Assembly: GCA_910588535.1 (NCBI GenBank)
Contig: CAJUOO010000060.1
Coordinates: 1 to 21,337, forward strand
Reading direction: 5' to 3'
DNA length: 21,337 nucleotides
Source: an uncultured Lachnospiraceae bacterium
GTDB lineage: Bacteria > Bacillota > Clostridia > Lachnospirales > Lachnospiraceae
The notes under the pieces are model-generated. The model did no database searches. It was given only the letters and a program-made list of their open reading frames with translations, and was not told where the DNA came from. A program made the translations under genes and the position numbers. Each line of letters opens with the position of its first letter. The stretch's first letter is position 1. This document shows, one piece after another, positions 1-7,002 of the stretch.

Positions 1-30
1 TTCACTAAGCGGGAGCGGGGTGACGGAGGA
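1..30 (+). repeat. Left arm of a 30-bp inverted repeat found at both window ends
   Basis: Bases 1-30 (beginning TTCACTAAGC and ending TGACGGAGGA) match the reverse complement of 21306-21335 at 29 of 30 positions; the only difference is G versus C at position 12. The two arms stand in opposite orientation about 21.3 kb apart. Weaker similarity seems to continue inward for about 20 bp (an ACAG block and a CGGA block occur in both). Because the arm begins at the very first base, its true outer boundary is unknown. It may be a dispersed genomic repeat at which an assembly broke. Confidence 0.85.
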
Positions 31-53
31 AAACAGCGGACTGGCTATACGGA

Positions 54-83
54 CCTTTCCCGAAAATGATGAAAAAACTTATC
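54..83 (+). repeat. 30-bp direct repeat, copy 1 of 2
   Basis: The segment starting CCTTTCCCGAAAATGATG at 54 recurs at 121 with 29 of 30 bases identical (C versus T near the 3' end). The two copies are separated by 37 bp of unrelated sequence. Nothing in the flanks (GGA versus CAT before, TTCGC versus CCACA after) extends the match, so the unit is sharply bounded. Function unknown. Confidence 0.85.
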
Positions 84-120
84 TTCGCATCCATCTGATA
101 CCAGAGATTTGGATTGTCAT

Positions 121-150
121 CCTTTCCCGAAAATGATGAAAAAATTTATC
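121..150 (+). repeat. 30-bp direct repeat, copy 2 of 2
   Basis: Second copy of the 54-83 repeat, one substitution different, with a 67-bp period. Only two units exist in the visible window. A paired operator, a duplicated regulatory site or a fragment of a dispersed repeat are all possible. Confidence 0.85.
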
Positions 151-256
151 CCACAAGAAGTGATATATTGTCGAAAGGTTTGATAAAAGATTCGTAAATA
201 GAAGGGATCATTGAGCTGATCTGGGAACATATTCTGTAAAAATATAAAGGATACTC

Positions 257-285
257 TTTCTTTTTATCATAAAAGATGTTATACT
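257..285 (+). promoter_or_regulatory. Possible vegetative promoter for the chemoreceptor gene
   Basis: TATACT at 280-285 is a good -10 hexamer. Seventeen bases upstream is a poor -35 (TTTCTT, 257-262) in an AT-rich tract. An alternative sigma-28-like site, TAAA (195-198) followed after 16 bases by GCTGATCT (215-222, 6 of 8 to the Bacillus sigma-D -10), is also present. It is plausible because chemoreceptor genes are often in that regulon, but it is weaker than the three sigma-28 sites elsewhere in the window. Confidence 0.35.
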
Positions 286-332
286 GACTTTATATGCGAT
301 GGATTTGTTCCAGATAGCAGGAGGAGGCGCGT

Positions 333-2318
333 ATGAGCAGAAAAAGTAGGCTACATACAGGAAAGATACAAAATCAACTGCTTCTGACAGCCGGACTGCT
401 GGCGGGGATAGCGATGTTTATAATATCAGGACTTAGCCTATTTATGGCATATCGCTCTCTCTATGAGGCAGCAGCCAGATGGATGAATAGTATGGCGTCA
501 GAGGGAAGATCAAGCTTGGAAAGCTGGATGAAGCTGAATGAATATAGCGTGAAAGTATGTGTCAGCTATGCGAATGAACGTCCCTCCAGAGCAGCGAGGA
601 GCACTTATTTGGAAAGTGTTATGGGAGATTTTGACAGTATTCCCCATGGAATATATATAGGATATGAGGATGATTATCTGATATATCCCGGTATCTCAAG
701 GGAGGACAGGGCAGGGATAACGGAACTTTCTTCCAGAGAATGGTATCAAGTAGCAACTCAGTCACCCGGAATCCAATATACGAATACTTATATGGACAGT
801 GTGACTGGAAAAGTGTGTGTCACATTATCCTGCATGTTAGATGATGGCTTTAGTGTGCTGGGCGCAGATGTATTTCTCTTAGATATAGATCAGGTGCTTT
901 CTGATATGGAGCTTCAGAATGGACAGGCGATTCTTGTAAACGCCAAGGGAGAGGTGATAGGCACAACAGATAAAGAGAAGCAAGGGAAACCCTTGGCTGA
1001 TTTTTATCCTCAACTTGCACAGGATCTGTCTGCGGACAGCTTATCGGAAAAGTATATGTTAGATGGCGTGGCAAGCTTTGTGACAGCACAGCAGGTAGAG
1101 AAGCTTGGCTGGCAGCTTCTGGTGATGATACCAGAGAGTACGATATTGCAGGATTGCTATGAGCTTGCACAGGCATCTGCTCTGTGCTTTGTGGTAGCGA
1201 TAGTGATGCTTCTTGTTGTTCTGTCCATTGTGATAGGCAGGATAACAAAGCCGATTGTGCGTGTGGACGACTATATGAAGGGGGTTGCACGAGGAGATTT
1301 AACCGGCAGTCTTTCCATTAGGAGCAGAACTGAGATAGGTAGTATGGTCAAGGCGGTGAATGAAAGTGTTTCCAGCATAAAGGGTGTGGTGACAGACATT
1401 AAGAAGGCTGTGAATTATCTAGAGGATGAGACGGGAGAATGTCAGAAGGCTGTTGGTGTGCTGGAAGGACAGTCAAATTCTATTAATTATTCCTCTGAGC
1501 TGATAGCGGAGAATATGGATCAGCTCTCTGAATCGGCTACAACTGTTGCACAGATGGCAGAGAAGGTAAGCGAGGCGGTTGGTGCTATTCTTGACAAAGG
1601 AGAGGATTCAAGAATAGCGCTCAATTCTACTATGGATGCCACATTGAAGGGGCAGGAGAATATCATGGCAGCCTCACAGGAGATCACAGGTGTGAAGGAT
1701 GCTGTGACAGAACTTGCTATCACTGTTGGCAAAGTAGAGGCTCTGGCGGCGCGGATCAGCAGTATAATAACCGTGATACAGGAGATTGCATCTGAGACGG
1801 ATTTGTTGGCGCTTAATGCCTCCATTGAAGCGGCGCGGGCAGGAGATGCGGGTAGAGGCTTTGCTGTGGTGGCAGGGGAAATTAAGAATCTCGCCGATCA
1901 TTCTGCACAGTCTGCAGAGGATATCGCCAGACTGATCAAGGAGGTAGAGCAGATTGTCAGCATAACTGTTTCTCAGACAAAAAAGAATGTCGACAGGATC
2001 GAGGCAAGTGTGGCGGTTGTTGATAATACCAAAGAAAGCTTTGCAGTTATTGCTGGGGCAGTGGATAATATTCATAACAGAATGGATGGCATATTCACAG
2101 ATATTCGTCAGGTGGAGGAAAGTGCCCATACCTTTGCCACTATCTCACAGGAGCAGATGGCGGGTGTGGAGCAGGTGACATCGACAGTTATGGTGGTGAG
2201 AGAATCGACAGGTGCGAATTTGGATTCTGTCAATAGGATGAAGGAGAGTGTAGAACAGTTAAATCAGGTAGTGGAACATCTAAAGAAAACATCAAATCAG
2301 TTTCATGTAGAAGAATAG
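333..2318 (+). CDS. Methyl-accepting chemotaxis protein (transmembrane chemoreceptor)
   Basis: A 661-residue transmembrane chemoreceptor that senses a ligand outside the cell and controls CheA through CheW. It has an N-terminal membrane segment (about 15-40), an extracytoplasmic sensor of about 240 residues with the size and general look of a Cache-type domain, a second membrane segment (about 281-302) and a HAMP linker beginning around GRITKPIVRVDDYMKG. The long helical signalling domain carries the very conserved hairpin tip LLALNASIEAARAG followed by GRGFAVVAGEI (about 488-515). No C-terminal CheR-tethering pentapeptide is evident (the protein ends FHVEE). A strong AGGAGG seven bases upstream supports the start. 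The ligand cannot be deduced. It precedes a soluble sensor gene by 31 bases and is probably co-transcribed with it. Confidence 0.95.
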   Translation: MSRKSRLHTGKIQNQLLLTAGLLAGIAMFIISGLSLFMAYRSLYEAAARWMNSMASEGRSSLESWMKLNEYSVKVCVSYANERPSRAARSTYLESVMGDFDSIPHGIYIGYEDDYLIYPGISREDRAGITELSSREWYQVATQSPGIQYTNTYMDSVTGKVCVTLSCMLDDGFSVLGADVFLLDIDQVLSDMELQNGQAILVNAKGEVIGTTDKEKQGKPLADFYPQLAQDLSADSLSEKYMLDGVASFVTAQQVEKLGWQLLVMIPESTILQDCYELAQASALCFVVAIVMLLVVLSIVIGRITKPIVRVDDYMKGVARGDLTGSLSIRSRTEIGSMVKAVNESVSSIKGVVTDIKKAVNYLEDETGECQKAVGVLEGQSNSINYSSELIAENMDQLSESATTVAQMAEKVSEAVGAILDKGEDSRIALNSTMDATLKGQENIMAASQEITGVKDAVTELAITVGKVEALAARISSIITVIQEIASETDLLALNASIEAARAGDAGRGFAVVAGEIKNLADHSAQSAEDIARLIKEVEQIVSITVSQTKKNVDRIEASVAVVDNTKESFAVIAGAVDNIHNRMDGIFTDIRQVEESAHTFATISQEQMAGVEQVTSTVMVVRESTGANLDSVNRMKESVEQLNQVVEHLKKTSNQFHVEE

Positions 2319-2349
2319 GGGAGCGTACAGAGAAGAGAGGTGTGGGAGT

Positions 2350-3786
2350 ATGGAACATATGCCAAAGGGATTGCTTATGTGGAACGATATGTTAGGTAGA
2401 CATGATTTGGTTGTATTTTTGTGGAATATGAAGGGGGAAGATGGTTATCCATATCTGGAATATGTTTCAGAAAATGTCTGCAAGTACGGGTATACGGCAG
2501 AGGAATTTTTGGATAATGAGATCGATTGGATGGCTCTGGTGAGTGAGGTGGATCGAAACCGTGTAGATCAGCAGGCTTGTAATTTTCTTCTTCGTGCTTC
2601 CGAGAATCTTTGTCAGCAATATAGAGTGGTGACGAAGATGGGAGAGACACTTTGGGTGGAGGCGGATTCTTGTTATATTAGGGGAGAATCCGGTGAGAAT
2701 ACATATGTGGAGACCGTTATTCGGGATATTACAGAGAGCAAGAATAGAGAATGGGCGTTGCTGAAAAATCAGGAAATGCTACAGAACGAGATTTTTAGCT
2801 ATATGGAGTCTAGGGTGGAGAAGGACTTTAAGGAGGCTCTCATTGATCTGTTGAAGGAACAAAAGATCGAGGTCCTTCAGGCCGCTTTTTGTGACATATA
2901 TGGGATTCATGCTGCTATAATTGGCAGAGATTATTATTTTTATACCCATATGACAGGACCGAAGGAGGAAGAAGGGATTTTCTATGACGTGGCGGAGCTT
3001 GGCAGCTTTCGCAAGAAAATCAGCAGATTAGAGGAGATCTTGGATTCCGGCCAGCGCAATGTTATCTTGTCTATGAATAGTCCGGGCATTAAGATATCAG
3101 GTGTGCCCATCTTCTACAAGGAGGAATATGCGGCGACATGGGTGGTGAGTTGTCTGGAAGGGAAGCGGGTAGAGGATATTCTTAAGATATTGGAATTTAT
3201 GCGCATTATGTCCGAGGTGATCACGGAGCATTATAATCAGTTTGAGGGAGAAGCCTCCGTGAAGGGAAGTGCTTTTGAGCGCTACCGCCTGCAAAGAAGA
3301 ATTAAGATGCAGGAAAAGCTTCTGGAGCTTTATGATGAGATAGAGGAGAAAACACCCGCGGAAAAGCTGGTTTTGTGCTTGAAGAAGGCAGGAGAGACCA
3401 GCAACAGTGGCAGATGTGCTTTGTATGAGACGGTGTCTGGAAGTGTGTATGTTCGCTGCGTGTCTTCTTGGATGACACAGGAAGCACCGTGGAATGAAAC
3501 AGAGAGAGAGATGTATTCTGTTCAGGCACTTCCTGATCCTTATAGTTTGATGAAAGATAAGGATATGGTGGTGTTAAACAGTACACGGGTTCCCAAGGAA
3601 TGGTTGGATACCATGAATGATCTGTATGCCAGTGCAGCGGTGTTGATGCCAATAGAATGGAGTGGAAAAAAAGGCTTTTTGTGTTTTCAGGAGATCGGAG
3701 AGGCACGTGTCTGGGAGGAAGAATACCTCTGGCTTTTTACCGTCATTGAAAAAATAATTGAGAAAGTTCTTTTAAAATCGGAATAA
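2350..3786 (+). CDS. Soluble PAS/GAF-like sensory protein without an output domain
   Basis: A 478-residue cytoplasmic protein. Residues about 18-130 look like a PAS domain with its PAC tail: YVSENVCKYGYTAEEFL, then VDRNRV, a YRVVTKMGE strand, WVEADSCYI and a closing VIRDITESKN. After a short helical linker come two alpha/beta regions, about 150-300 and about 330-478, whose strand pattern resembles GAF-type modules (for example SGVPIFYKEEYAATWVVSC and SAAVLMPIEWSGKKGFLCF); this part of the call is inference. I see no histidine kinase, GGDEF, EAL, HD-GYP, DNA-binding or receiver domain and no membrane segment. It sits between the chemoreceptor (31-bp gap) and mbl, so a role in chemosensing or in modulating motility or cell shape is possible but unproven. 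The start at 2350 has GAGAGG nine bases upstream. Confidence 0.75.
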   Translation: MEHMPKGLLMWNDMLGRHDLVVFLWNMKGEDGYPYLEYVSENVCKYGYTAEEFLDNEIDWMALVSEVDRNRVDQQACNFLLRASENLCQQYRVVTKMGETLWVEADSCYIRGESGENTYVETVIRDITESKNREWALLKNQEMLQNEIFSYMESRVEKDFKEALIDLLKEQKIEVLQAAFCDIYGIHAAIIGRDYYFYTHMTGPKEEEGIFYDVAELGSFRKKISRLEEILDSGQRNVILSMNSPGIKISGVPIFYKEEYAATWVVSCLEGKRVEDILKILEFMRIMSEVITEHYNQFEGEASVKGSAFERYRLQRRIKMQEKLLELYDEIEEKTPAEKLVLCLKKAGETSNSGRCALYETVSGSVYVRCVSSWMTQEAPWNETEREMYSVQALPDPYSLMKDKDMVVLNSTRVPKEWLDTMNDLYASAAVLMPIEWSGKKGFLCFQEIGEARVWEEEYLWLFTVIEKIIEKVLLKSE

Positions 3787-3792
3787 ATTGTA

Positions 3793-3798
3793 TATAAT
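3793..3798 (+). promoter_or_regulatory. Candidate -10 element for the mbl-flgF transcript
   Basis: TATAAT at 3793-3798 is a perfect vegetative -10, placed in the short gap after the PAS gene and 33 bases before the mbl start. The -35 region (around 3767-3775, TTCTTTTAA) is weak, so this may be a modest or activator-dependent promoter separating mbl from the sensor genes upstream. Confidence 0.4.
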
Positions 3799-3831
3799 GA
3801 AAGATGATGGAAATTTAGAAAGGGGATTCGC

Positions 3832-4821
3832 ATGTTATCAACAGACATCGGAATTGATTTGGGCACTGCCAGTATTCTGGTTTATGTAAGAGGTAAAGGT
3901 GTAGTATTAAAGGAGCCATCTGTGGTGGCATTTGATAGAGATACAAATAAGATCAAGGCGATCGGAGAGGAAGCAAGGCTGATGATAGGACGTACACCGG
4001 GAAATATTGTGGCAGTTCGTCCTTTAAGACAGGGAGTTATCTCTGACTATACAGTGACGGAGAAGATGTTGAAGCATTTTATCCGCAAAGCGCTTGGAAA
4101 GAGAACGTTTAAGAAGCCACGCATCAGTGTGTGTGTGCCGAGTGGCGTCACGGAGGTCGAAAAGAAAGCGGTGGAGGATGCGACTTATCAGGTGGGCGCA
4201 AGGGAGGTTGCCATTATTGAAGAACCGATCGCGGCAGCTATCGGGGCAGGCATTGATATCTCGAAGCCTTGTGGCAATATGATTGTGGATATTGGAGGAG
4301 GAACAACTGATATAGCAGTAATTTCTCTTGGAGGTACTGTGGTTAGCACTTCCATTAAGATTGCTGGGGATGATTTTGACGAGGCAATTGTCCGATATAT
4401 GAGAAAGAAGCACAATCTCTTGATTGGAGAGCGGACCGCGGAGGAGATTAAGATTAAGATAGGTTCTGCCTACAGGCGCCCGGAGGTGGCGACGCTGGAT
4501 GTTCGTGGAAGAAATCTGGTGACAGGACTTCCTAAGACAATCACGGTGACTTCTGAGGAGACGGAGGAGGCACTTAAGGAGACAACCTCCCAGATTGTGG
4601 AGGCGGTTCACAGCGTGTTGGAGAAGACTCCACCGGAGCTTGCGGCGGATATTGCAGATCGTGGTATCGTGCTGACCGGAGGGGGATGTCTTCTTCAGGG
4701 ACTGGAGGAATTAATTGAGGAGAAGACTGGCATCAACACAATGACCGCGGAAGATCCTATGACTGCGGTTGCGATTGGGACAGGCAAGTTTATAGAGTTT
4801 TTAAGCGGAAAAAGGGACTAG
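3832..4821 (+). CDS. mbl: MreB/Mbl-family actin-like rod-shape protein
   Basis: A 329-residue bacterial actin homologue that polymerises under the membrane and guides the elongation peptidoglycan machinery. All ATPase-fold signatures are present: phosphate-1 loop IGIDLGTASILVYV near the N-terminus, EEPIAAAIGAG (about 131-141), phosphate-2 motif VDIGGGTTDIAVISLGG (about 152-168) and adenosine motif GIVLTGGGCLLQGLEEL (about 277-293). Length is normal for the family. A clear AAAGGGG ribosome-binding site precedes the ATG. I prefer Mbl over MreB on synteny: in Bacillus subtilis mbl is directly followed by flhO-flhP, exactly as here. Sequence alone does not exclude another paralogue (MreB or MreBH). 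No mreC or mreD is adjacent, which is again more typical of mbl. Confidence 0.9.
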   Translation: MLSTDIGIDLGTASILVYVRGKGVVLKEPSVVAFDRDTNKIKAIGEEARLMIGRTPGNIVAVRPLRQGVISDYTVTEKMLKHFIRKALGKRTFKKPRISVCVPSGVTEVEKKAVEDATYQVGAREVAIIEEPIAAAIGAGIDISKPCGNMIVDIGGGTTDIAVISLGGTVVSTSIKIAGDDFDEAIVRYMRKKHNLLIGERTAEEIKIKIGSAYRRPEVATLDVRGRNLVTGLPKTITVTSEETEEALKETTSQIVEAVHSVLEKTPPELAADIADRGIVLTGGGCLLQGLEELIEEKTGINTMTAEDPMTAVAIGTGKFIEFLSGKRD

Positions 4822-4856
4822 CAGTTTTTGGGTAAGAAATATAGAGGAGTATTGAT

Positions 4857-5624
4857 ATGGTAAAAGGATTATACACAGCGTATACAGGAATGTTGAACCA
4901 GCAGCATATGCTGGATACAATCACAAACAATCTCGCGAACTCAGCGACGACAGGGTATAAGAAGGAAGGCGCTACTGCGAGAGCTTTCGATGATATGTTT
5001 ATCATTAAGGTTAAGGATGGCTCAGAGGATTATATTGATAAGCGCATAGGAAAAGCAAGTCTTGGTGTGAAGATTGGAGAGAATTACACAGATTATACAC
5101 AGGGAAATCTGAAGATAACAGATAATCCTTATGATCTGGCAATTACAGGGGATGGATTCTTTGAGATTTCTTACGTGAATAAGGCAGATGAGCAATCATT
5201 TAAGTATACGAGAGATGGTTCTTTTACTGTCACAAACGAAGGGTATCTGGTTACAAAGGATGGAGACTTTGTGCAGGGACGCGATGGAAACATACAGATT
5301 TCCACCAAAGTAGATACCATTGTTGATGAGCTGGGAAATATTTATCAGGATAATAAGCTGGTAGATACCATTAAGATAGTGGATTTTGAGGATTACAATT
5401 ATCTGAAAAAATTCGGTGAGAACCTGTACGATAAGGTGGATGGTTATACAGAGAAAAAGGGACAATTCTTGATTCAGCAGGGCTATCTGGAGGCGTCCAA
5501 CGCGAATGTGATCAGCGAGATGGTTGAGATGATCACCATCACCCGCGCATTTGAGACAAATCAGAAATTTGTTCAGTCAATTGATGAGACTTTACAAAAG
5601 GATGTTAATTTGGCAAGTTCGTAA
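4857..5624 (+). CDS. flgF: Flagellar basal-body rod protein FlgF/FlhO
   Basis: A 255-residue axial protein of the flagellar rod, secreted by the flagellar type III apparatus without a cleaved signal peptide. The N-terminus MVKGLYTAYTGMLNQQ with DTITNNLANSATTGYKKEG is the rod/hook-family D0 helix and signature. The C-terminus has the matching QGYLEASNANVISEMVEMI with ITRAFETNQK helix that packs against it. The central domain (about 90-190) has the GDGFFEIS and YTRDGSFTVTNEGYLVT strands of the FlgF/FlgG/FlgE fold. It follows mbl by 35 bases with an AGAGGAG site and is the counterpart of Bacillus FlhO. FlgF-type is chosen over FlgG because the next gene is a clearer FlgG. Confidence 0.9.
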   Translation: MVKGLYTAYTGMLNQQHMLDTITNNLANSATTGYKKEGATARAFDDMFIIKVKDGSEDYIDKRIGKASLGVKIGENYTDYTQGNLKITDNPYDLAITGDGFFEISYVNKADEQSFKYTRDGSFTVTNEGYLVTKDGDFVQGRDGNIQISTKVDTIVDELGNIYQDNKLVDTIKIVDFEDYNYLKKFGENLYDKVDGYTEKKGQFLIQQGYLEASNANVISEMVEMITITRAFETNQKFVQSIDETLQKDVNLASS

Positions 5625-5632
5625 GCCGATAT
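5606..5632 (+). promoter_or_regulatory. Sigma-28 promoter for flgG-flgJ, abutting the flgF stop codon
   Basis: TAAT (5606-5609), 15 bases, then GCCGATAT (5625-5632). The -10 matches the Bacillus sigma-D consensus at all eight positions and the spacer is the consensus length. The -35 lies inside the last flgF codons and the -10 starts on the base immediately after the flgF stop codon (5622-5624). A transcript from about 5640 would carry flgG and flgJ with a leader of about 45 bases. Experimental proof is lacking; the call rests on motif and spacing. Confidence 0.75.
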
Positions 5633-5685
5633 AGTATATTGTAGGTAAAAATAAGTAAAAGTGGGATTAGAAAGGTGGAATTACC

Positions 5686-6501
5686 ATGATGCGTTCCTTG
5701 TGGACTGCTGCTTCTGGAATGAAGACACAGCAGATAACCGTGGATGTAATCGCCAACAATCTGGCGAATGTCAATACGACAGCTTTTAAGACGGAAGATG
5801 CGGAATTTAAAAATCTTCTTTATCAGACAATTCAGGCAAAGACGACAACAAAAAATGGAGAGCGCAAGCCGGTAGGTGCGCAGGTTGGTCTTGGTGTTAG
5901 AAACTCTGCTATCACCAGCATTTTCCGTCAGGGAAATTTTACTTCAACGGAGAATACCTTTGATTTTGCAATTAATGGCAAGGGCTTCTTTCAGATTCAG
6001 GGAGCGGATGGAGGGACTTATTATACAAGAAATGGCGCTTTTCGCATCTCCATGGCGACCAATGGCACGATGTTGACCGATCAGGACGGGCGTCCGGTTT
6101 TGGATACCAATGGACGGACGATCGTGTTTGATTCTAGTCTGGACACGGCAAAGATCACAGTGTCAAGCACAGGTGAGCTATGCTATCCCGATGAGTCAAA
6201 GAATCCAGTTCCTATGGGGATCACTCTGGGGTTGGTGCAGTTCCCGAATCCGGCAGGACTGGAGAAGGAGGGTTCTGGCTTATATAAGGTGACAGATGCG
6301 TCGGGAGATCCGAGACCAGAGCACACAGATACAGAGATTACTAAGAGTGAGCTGCGTCAAGGCTATATCGAATCTTCGAATGTTCAGGTAGCAGACGAGA
6401 TGGTGGATCTGATTATCGCACAGCGCGCATATGAGATGAATTCTAAGGCTATTCAGGCATCAGATGAGATGTTGAGCCAAGCAAATTCGCTGCGCAGGTA
6501 A
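5686..6501 (+). CDS. flgG: Flagellar distal rod protein FlgG/FlhP
   Basis: A 271-residue distal rod protein, the last axial component before the hook. The N-terminus MMRSLWTAASGMKTQQ with IANNLANVNTTAFKTEDAEF is the canonical FlgG start. The C-terminus, GYIESSNVQVADEMVDLIIA then QRAYEMNSKAIQASDEML, is equally diagnostic. The central region carries GKGFFQIQ and YYTRNGAFRISMATNGTML. Length fits the family (about 260-275). The two leading Met codons leave a one-codon ambiguity in the start; the GAAAGGTGG site suits either. It corresponds to Bacillus FlhP and is followed by flgJ, with which it likely shares the sigma-28 promoter upstream. Confidence 0.95.
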   Translation: MMRSLWTAASGMKTQQITVDVIANNLANVNTTAFKTEDAEFKNLLYQTIQAKTTTKNGERKPVGAQVGLGVRNSAITSIFRQGNFTSTENTFDFAINGKGFFQIQGADGGTYYTRNGAFRISMATNGTMLTDQDGRPVLDTNGRTIVFDSSLDTAKITVSSTGELCYPDESKNPVPMGITLGLVQFPNPAGLEKEGSGLYKVTDASGDPRPEHTDTEITKSELRQGYIESSNVQVADEMVDLIIAQRAYEMNSKAIQASDEMLSQANSLRR

Positions 6502-6523
6502 TGGATAGATGGGAGTGAGTGAT

Positions 6524-6868
6524 ATGACAGGACTTGATGCATTGACTGGATATGCCAGTACATATGTGGATAACATGAAGAGTCAGGCGAACGCGAACAC
6601 GGCCTCTGATATAGCAAACAGGGACTATGCCAACGCCACCGATGAGGAACTTTATGAAGCGTGTAAAGAATTTGAGGCATATTTTGTGGAGCAGGTGTTT
6701 AAGGCAATGAGGGCGACTGTGCCGAAGGATGAGAACAGTTCTGCGTCCGCGTTTGACATGTTTGAGGACAATTTGTATCAGGAGTATGCAAAGCAGGCGG
6801 CGGACAGCGGACAGCTTGGGCTAGCACAGCAGCTCTTTGAGCAGATGAAGAGAAATTACGATGTATAA
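6524..6868 (+). CDS. flgJ: FlgJ-type rod-binding protein, without muramidase domain
   Basis: About 114 residues. The segment EELYEACKEFEAYFVEQVFK, then AMRATVPK, FDMFEDNLYQEYAKQAADSG and LGLAQQLFEQM is the rod-binding domain found at the N-terminus of proteobacterial FlgJ, a scaffold that caps the growing rod. The peptidoglycan-hydrolase domain of proteobacterial FlgJ is absent, as is usual in Firmicutes, so wall penetration must rely on another enzyme. An upstream in-frame ATG exists at 6509, but it has no ribosome-binding site clear of the flgG end. GGGAG at 6511-6515 sits eight bases before the ATG at 6524, which I therefore choose. The gene lies 22 bases after flgG and is last in this mini-operon. 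Confidence 0.85.
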   Translation: MTGLDALTGYASTYVDNMKSQANANTASDIANRDYANATDEELYEACKEFEAYFVEQVFKAMRATVPKDENSSASAFDMFEDNLYQEYAKQAADSGQLGLAQQLFEQMKRNYDV

Positions 6869-6895
6869 ACTCTGATATTCAATAATACAGTTCTT

Positions 6896-6924
6896 CCAGC
6901 CGGGATCAACAGGATGTCGGCTGG
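6896..6924 (+). other. Hairpin between flgJ and recD2; possible weak terminator or operator
   Basis: CCAGCCG (6896-6902) and CGGCTGG (6918-6924) form a perfect 7-bp GC-rich stem with a 15-base loop. The T-run (6942-6948) starts 17 bases after the stem, too far for a classical intrinsic terminator. A TATAAT at 6932-6937 lies just downstream without a convincing -35, so the palindrome could instead be an operator for recD2. It ends or modulates the flgG-flgJ transcript at best weakly. Confidence 0.4.
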
Positions 6925-7002
6925 GGGAGCGTATAATATTCTTTTTTTCGTCTTATCTTATATGCACATTCGTGCAGCAATACATGCAGAAAGGAAATCC
7001 CT

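Larger units (their letters stand above)
1..332. other. Gene-free leader upstream of the chemoreceptor gene
   Basis: I see no credible coding region here. The stretch holds one arm of a terminal inverted repeat (1-30), a pair of 30-bp direct repeats (54-83 and 121-150), and an AT-rich promoter-like segment (about 190-290) ahead of the chemoreceptor start at 333. A ribosome-binding site AGGAGG lies at 320-325. What lies to the left of base 1 cannot be seen, so the first bases could also be the 3' flank of another transcription unit. Confidence 0.6.

Noticed and set aside
54..150. Minimal CRISPR array (30-bp repeat, 37-bp spacer, 30-bp repeat)
   Set aside because: Only two units, no cas genes, the repeat does not resemble a CRISPR repeat class known to me, and the window edge prevents testing for more. 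Reported as direct repeats instead.
195..222. Sigma-28 promoter for the chemoreceptor (TAAA-N16-GCTGATCT)
   Set aside because: Only 6/8 in the -10, a spacer one base longer than the three good sites, and over 100 bases from the start codon; mentioned only as an alternative.
850..1290. Antisense open frames opposite the chemoreceptor, and similar ones opposite flgK, recD2 and mbl
   Set aside because: They mirror strongly coding + strand genes, have no family-like sequence and no ribosome-binding sites; they are shadows.
6509..6868. Longer FlgJ starting at ATG 6509
   Set aside because: Only seven bases follow the flgG stop and no Shine-Dalgarno fits; GGGAG at 6511-6515 fits the ATG at 6524.
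6896..6948. Intrinsic terminator after flgJ
   Set aside because: The T-run starts 17 bases after the stem, so standard termination is unlikely; kept only as an unexplained hairpin.
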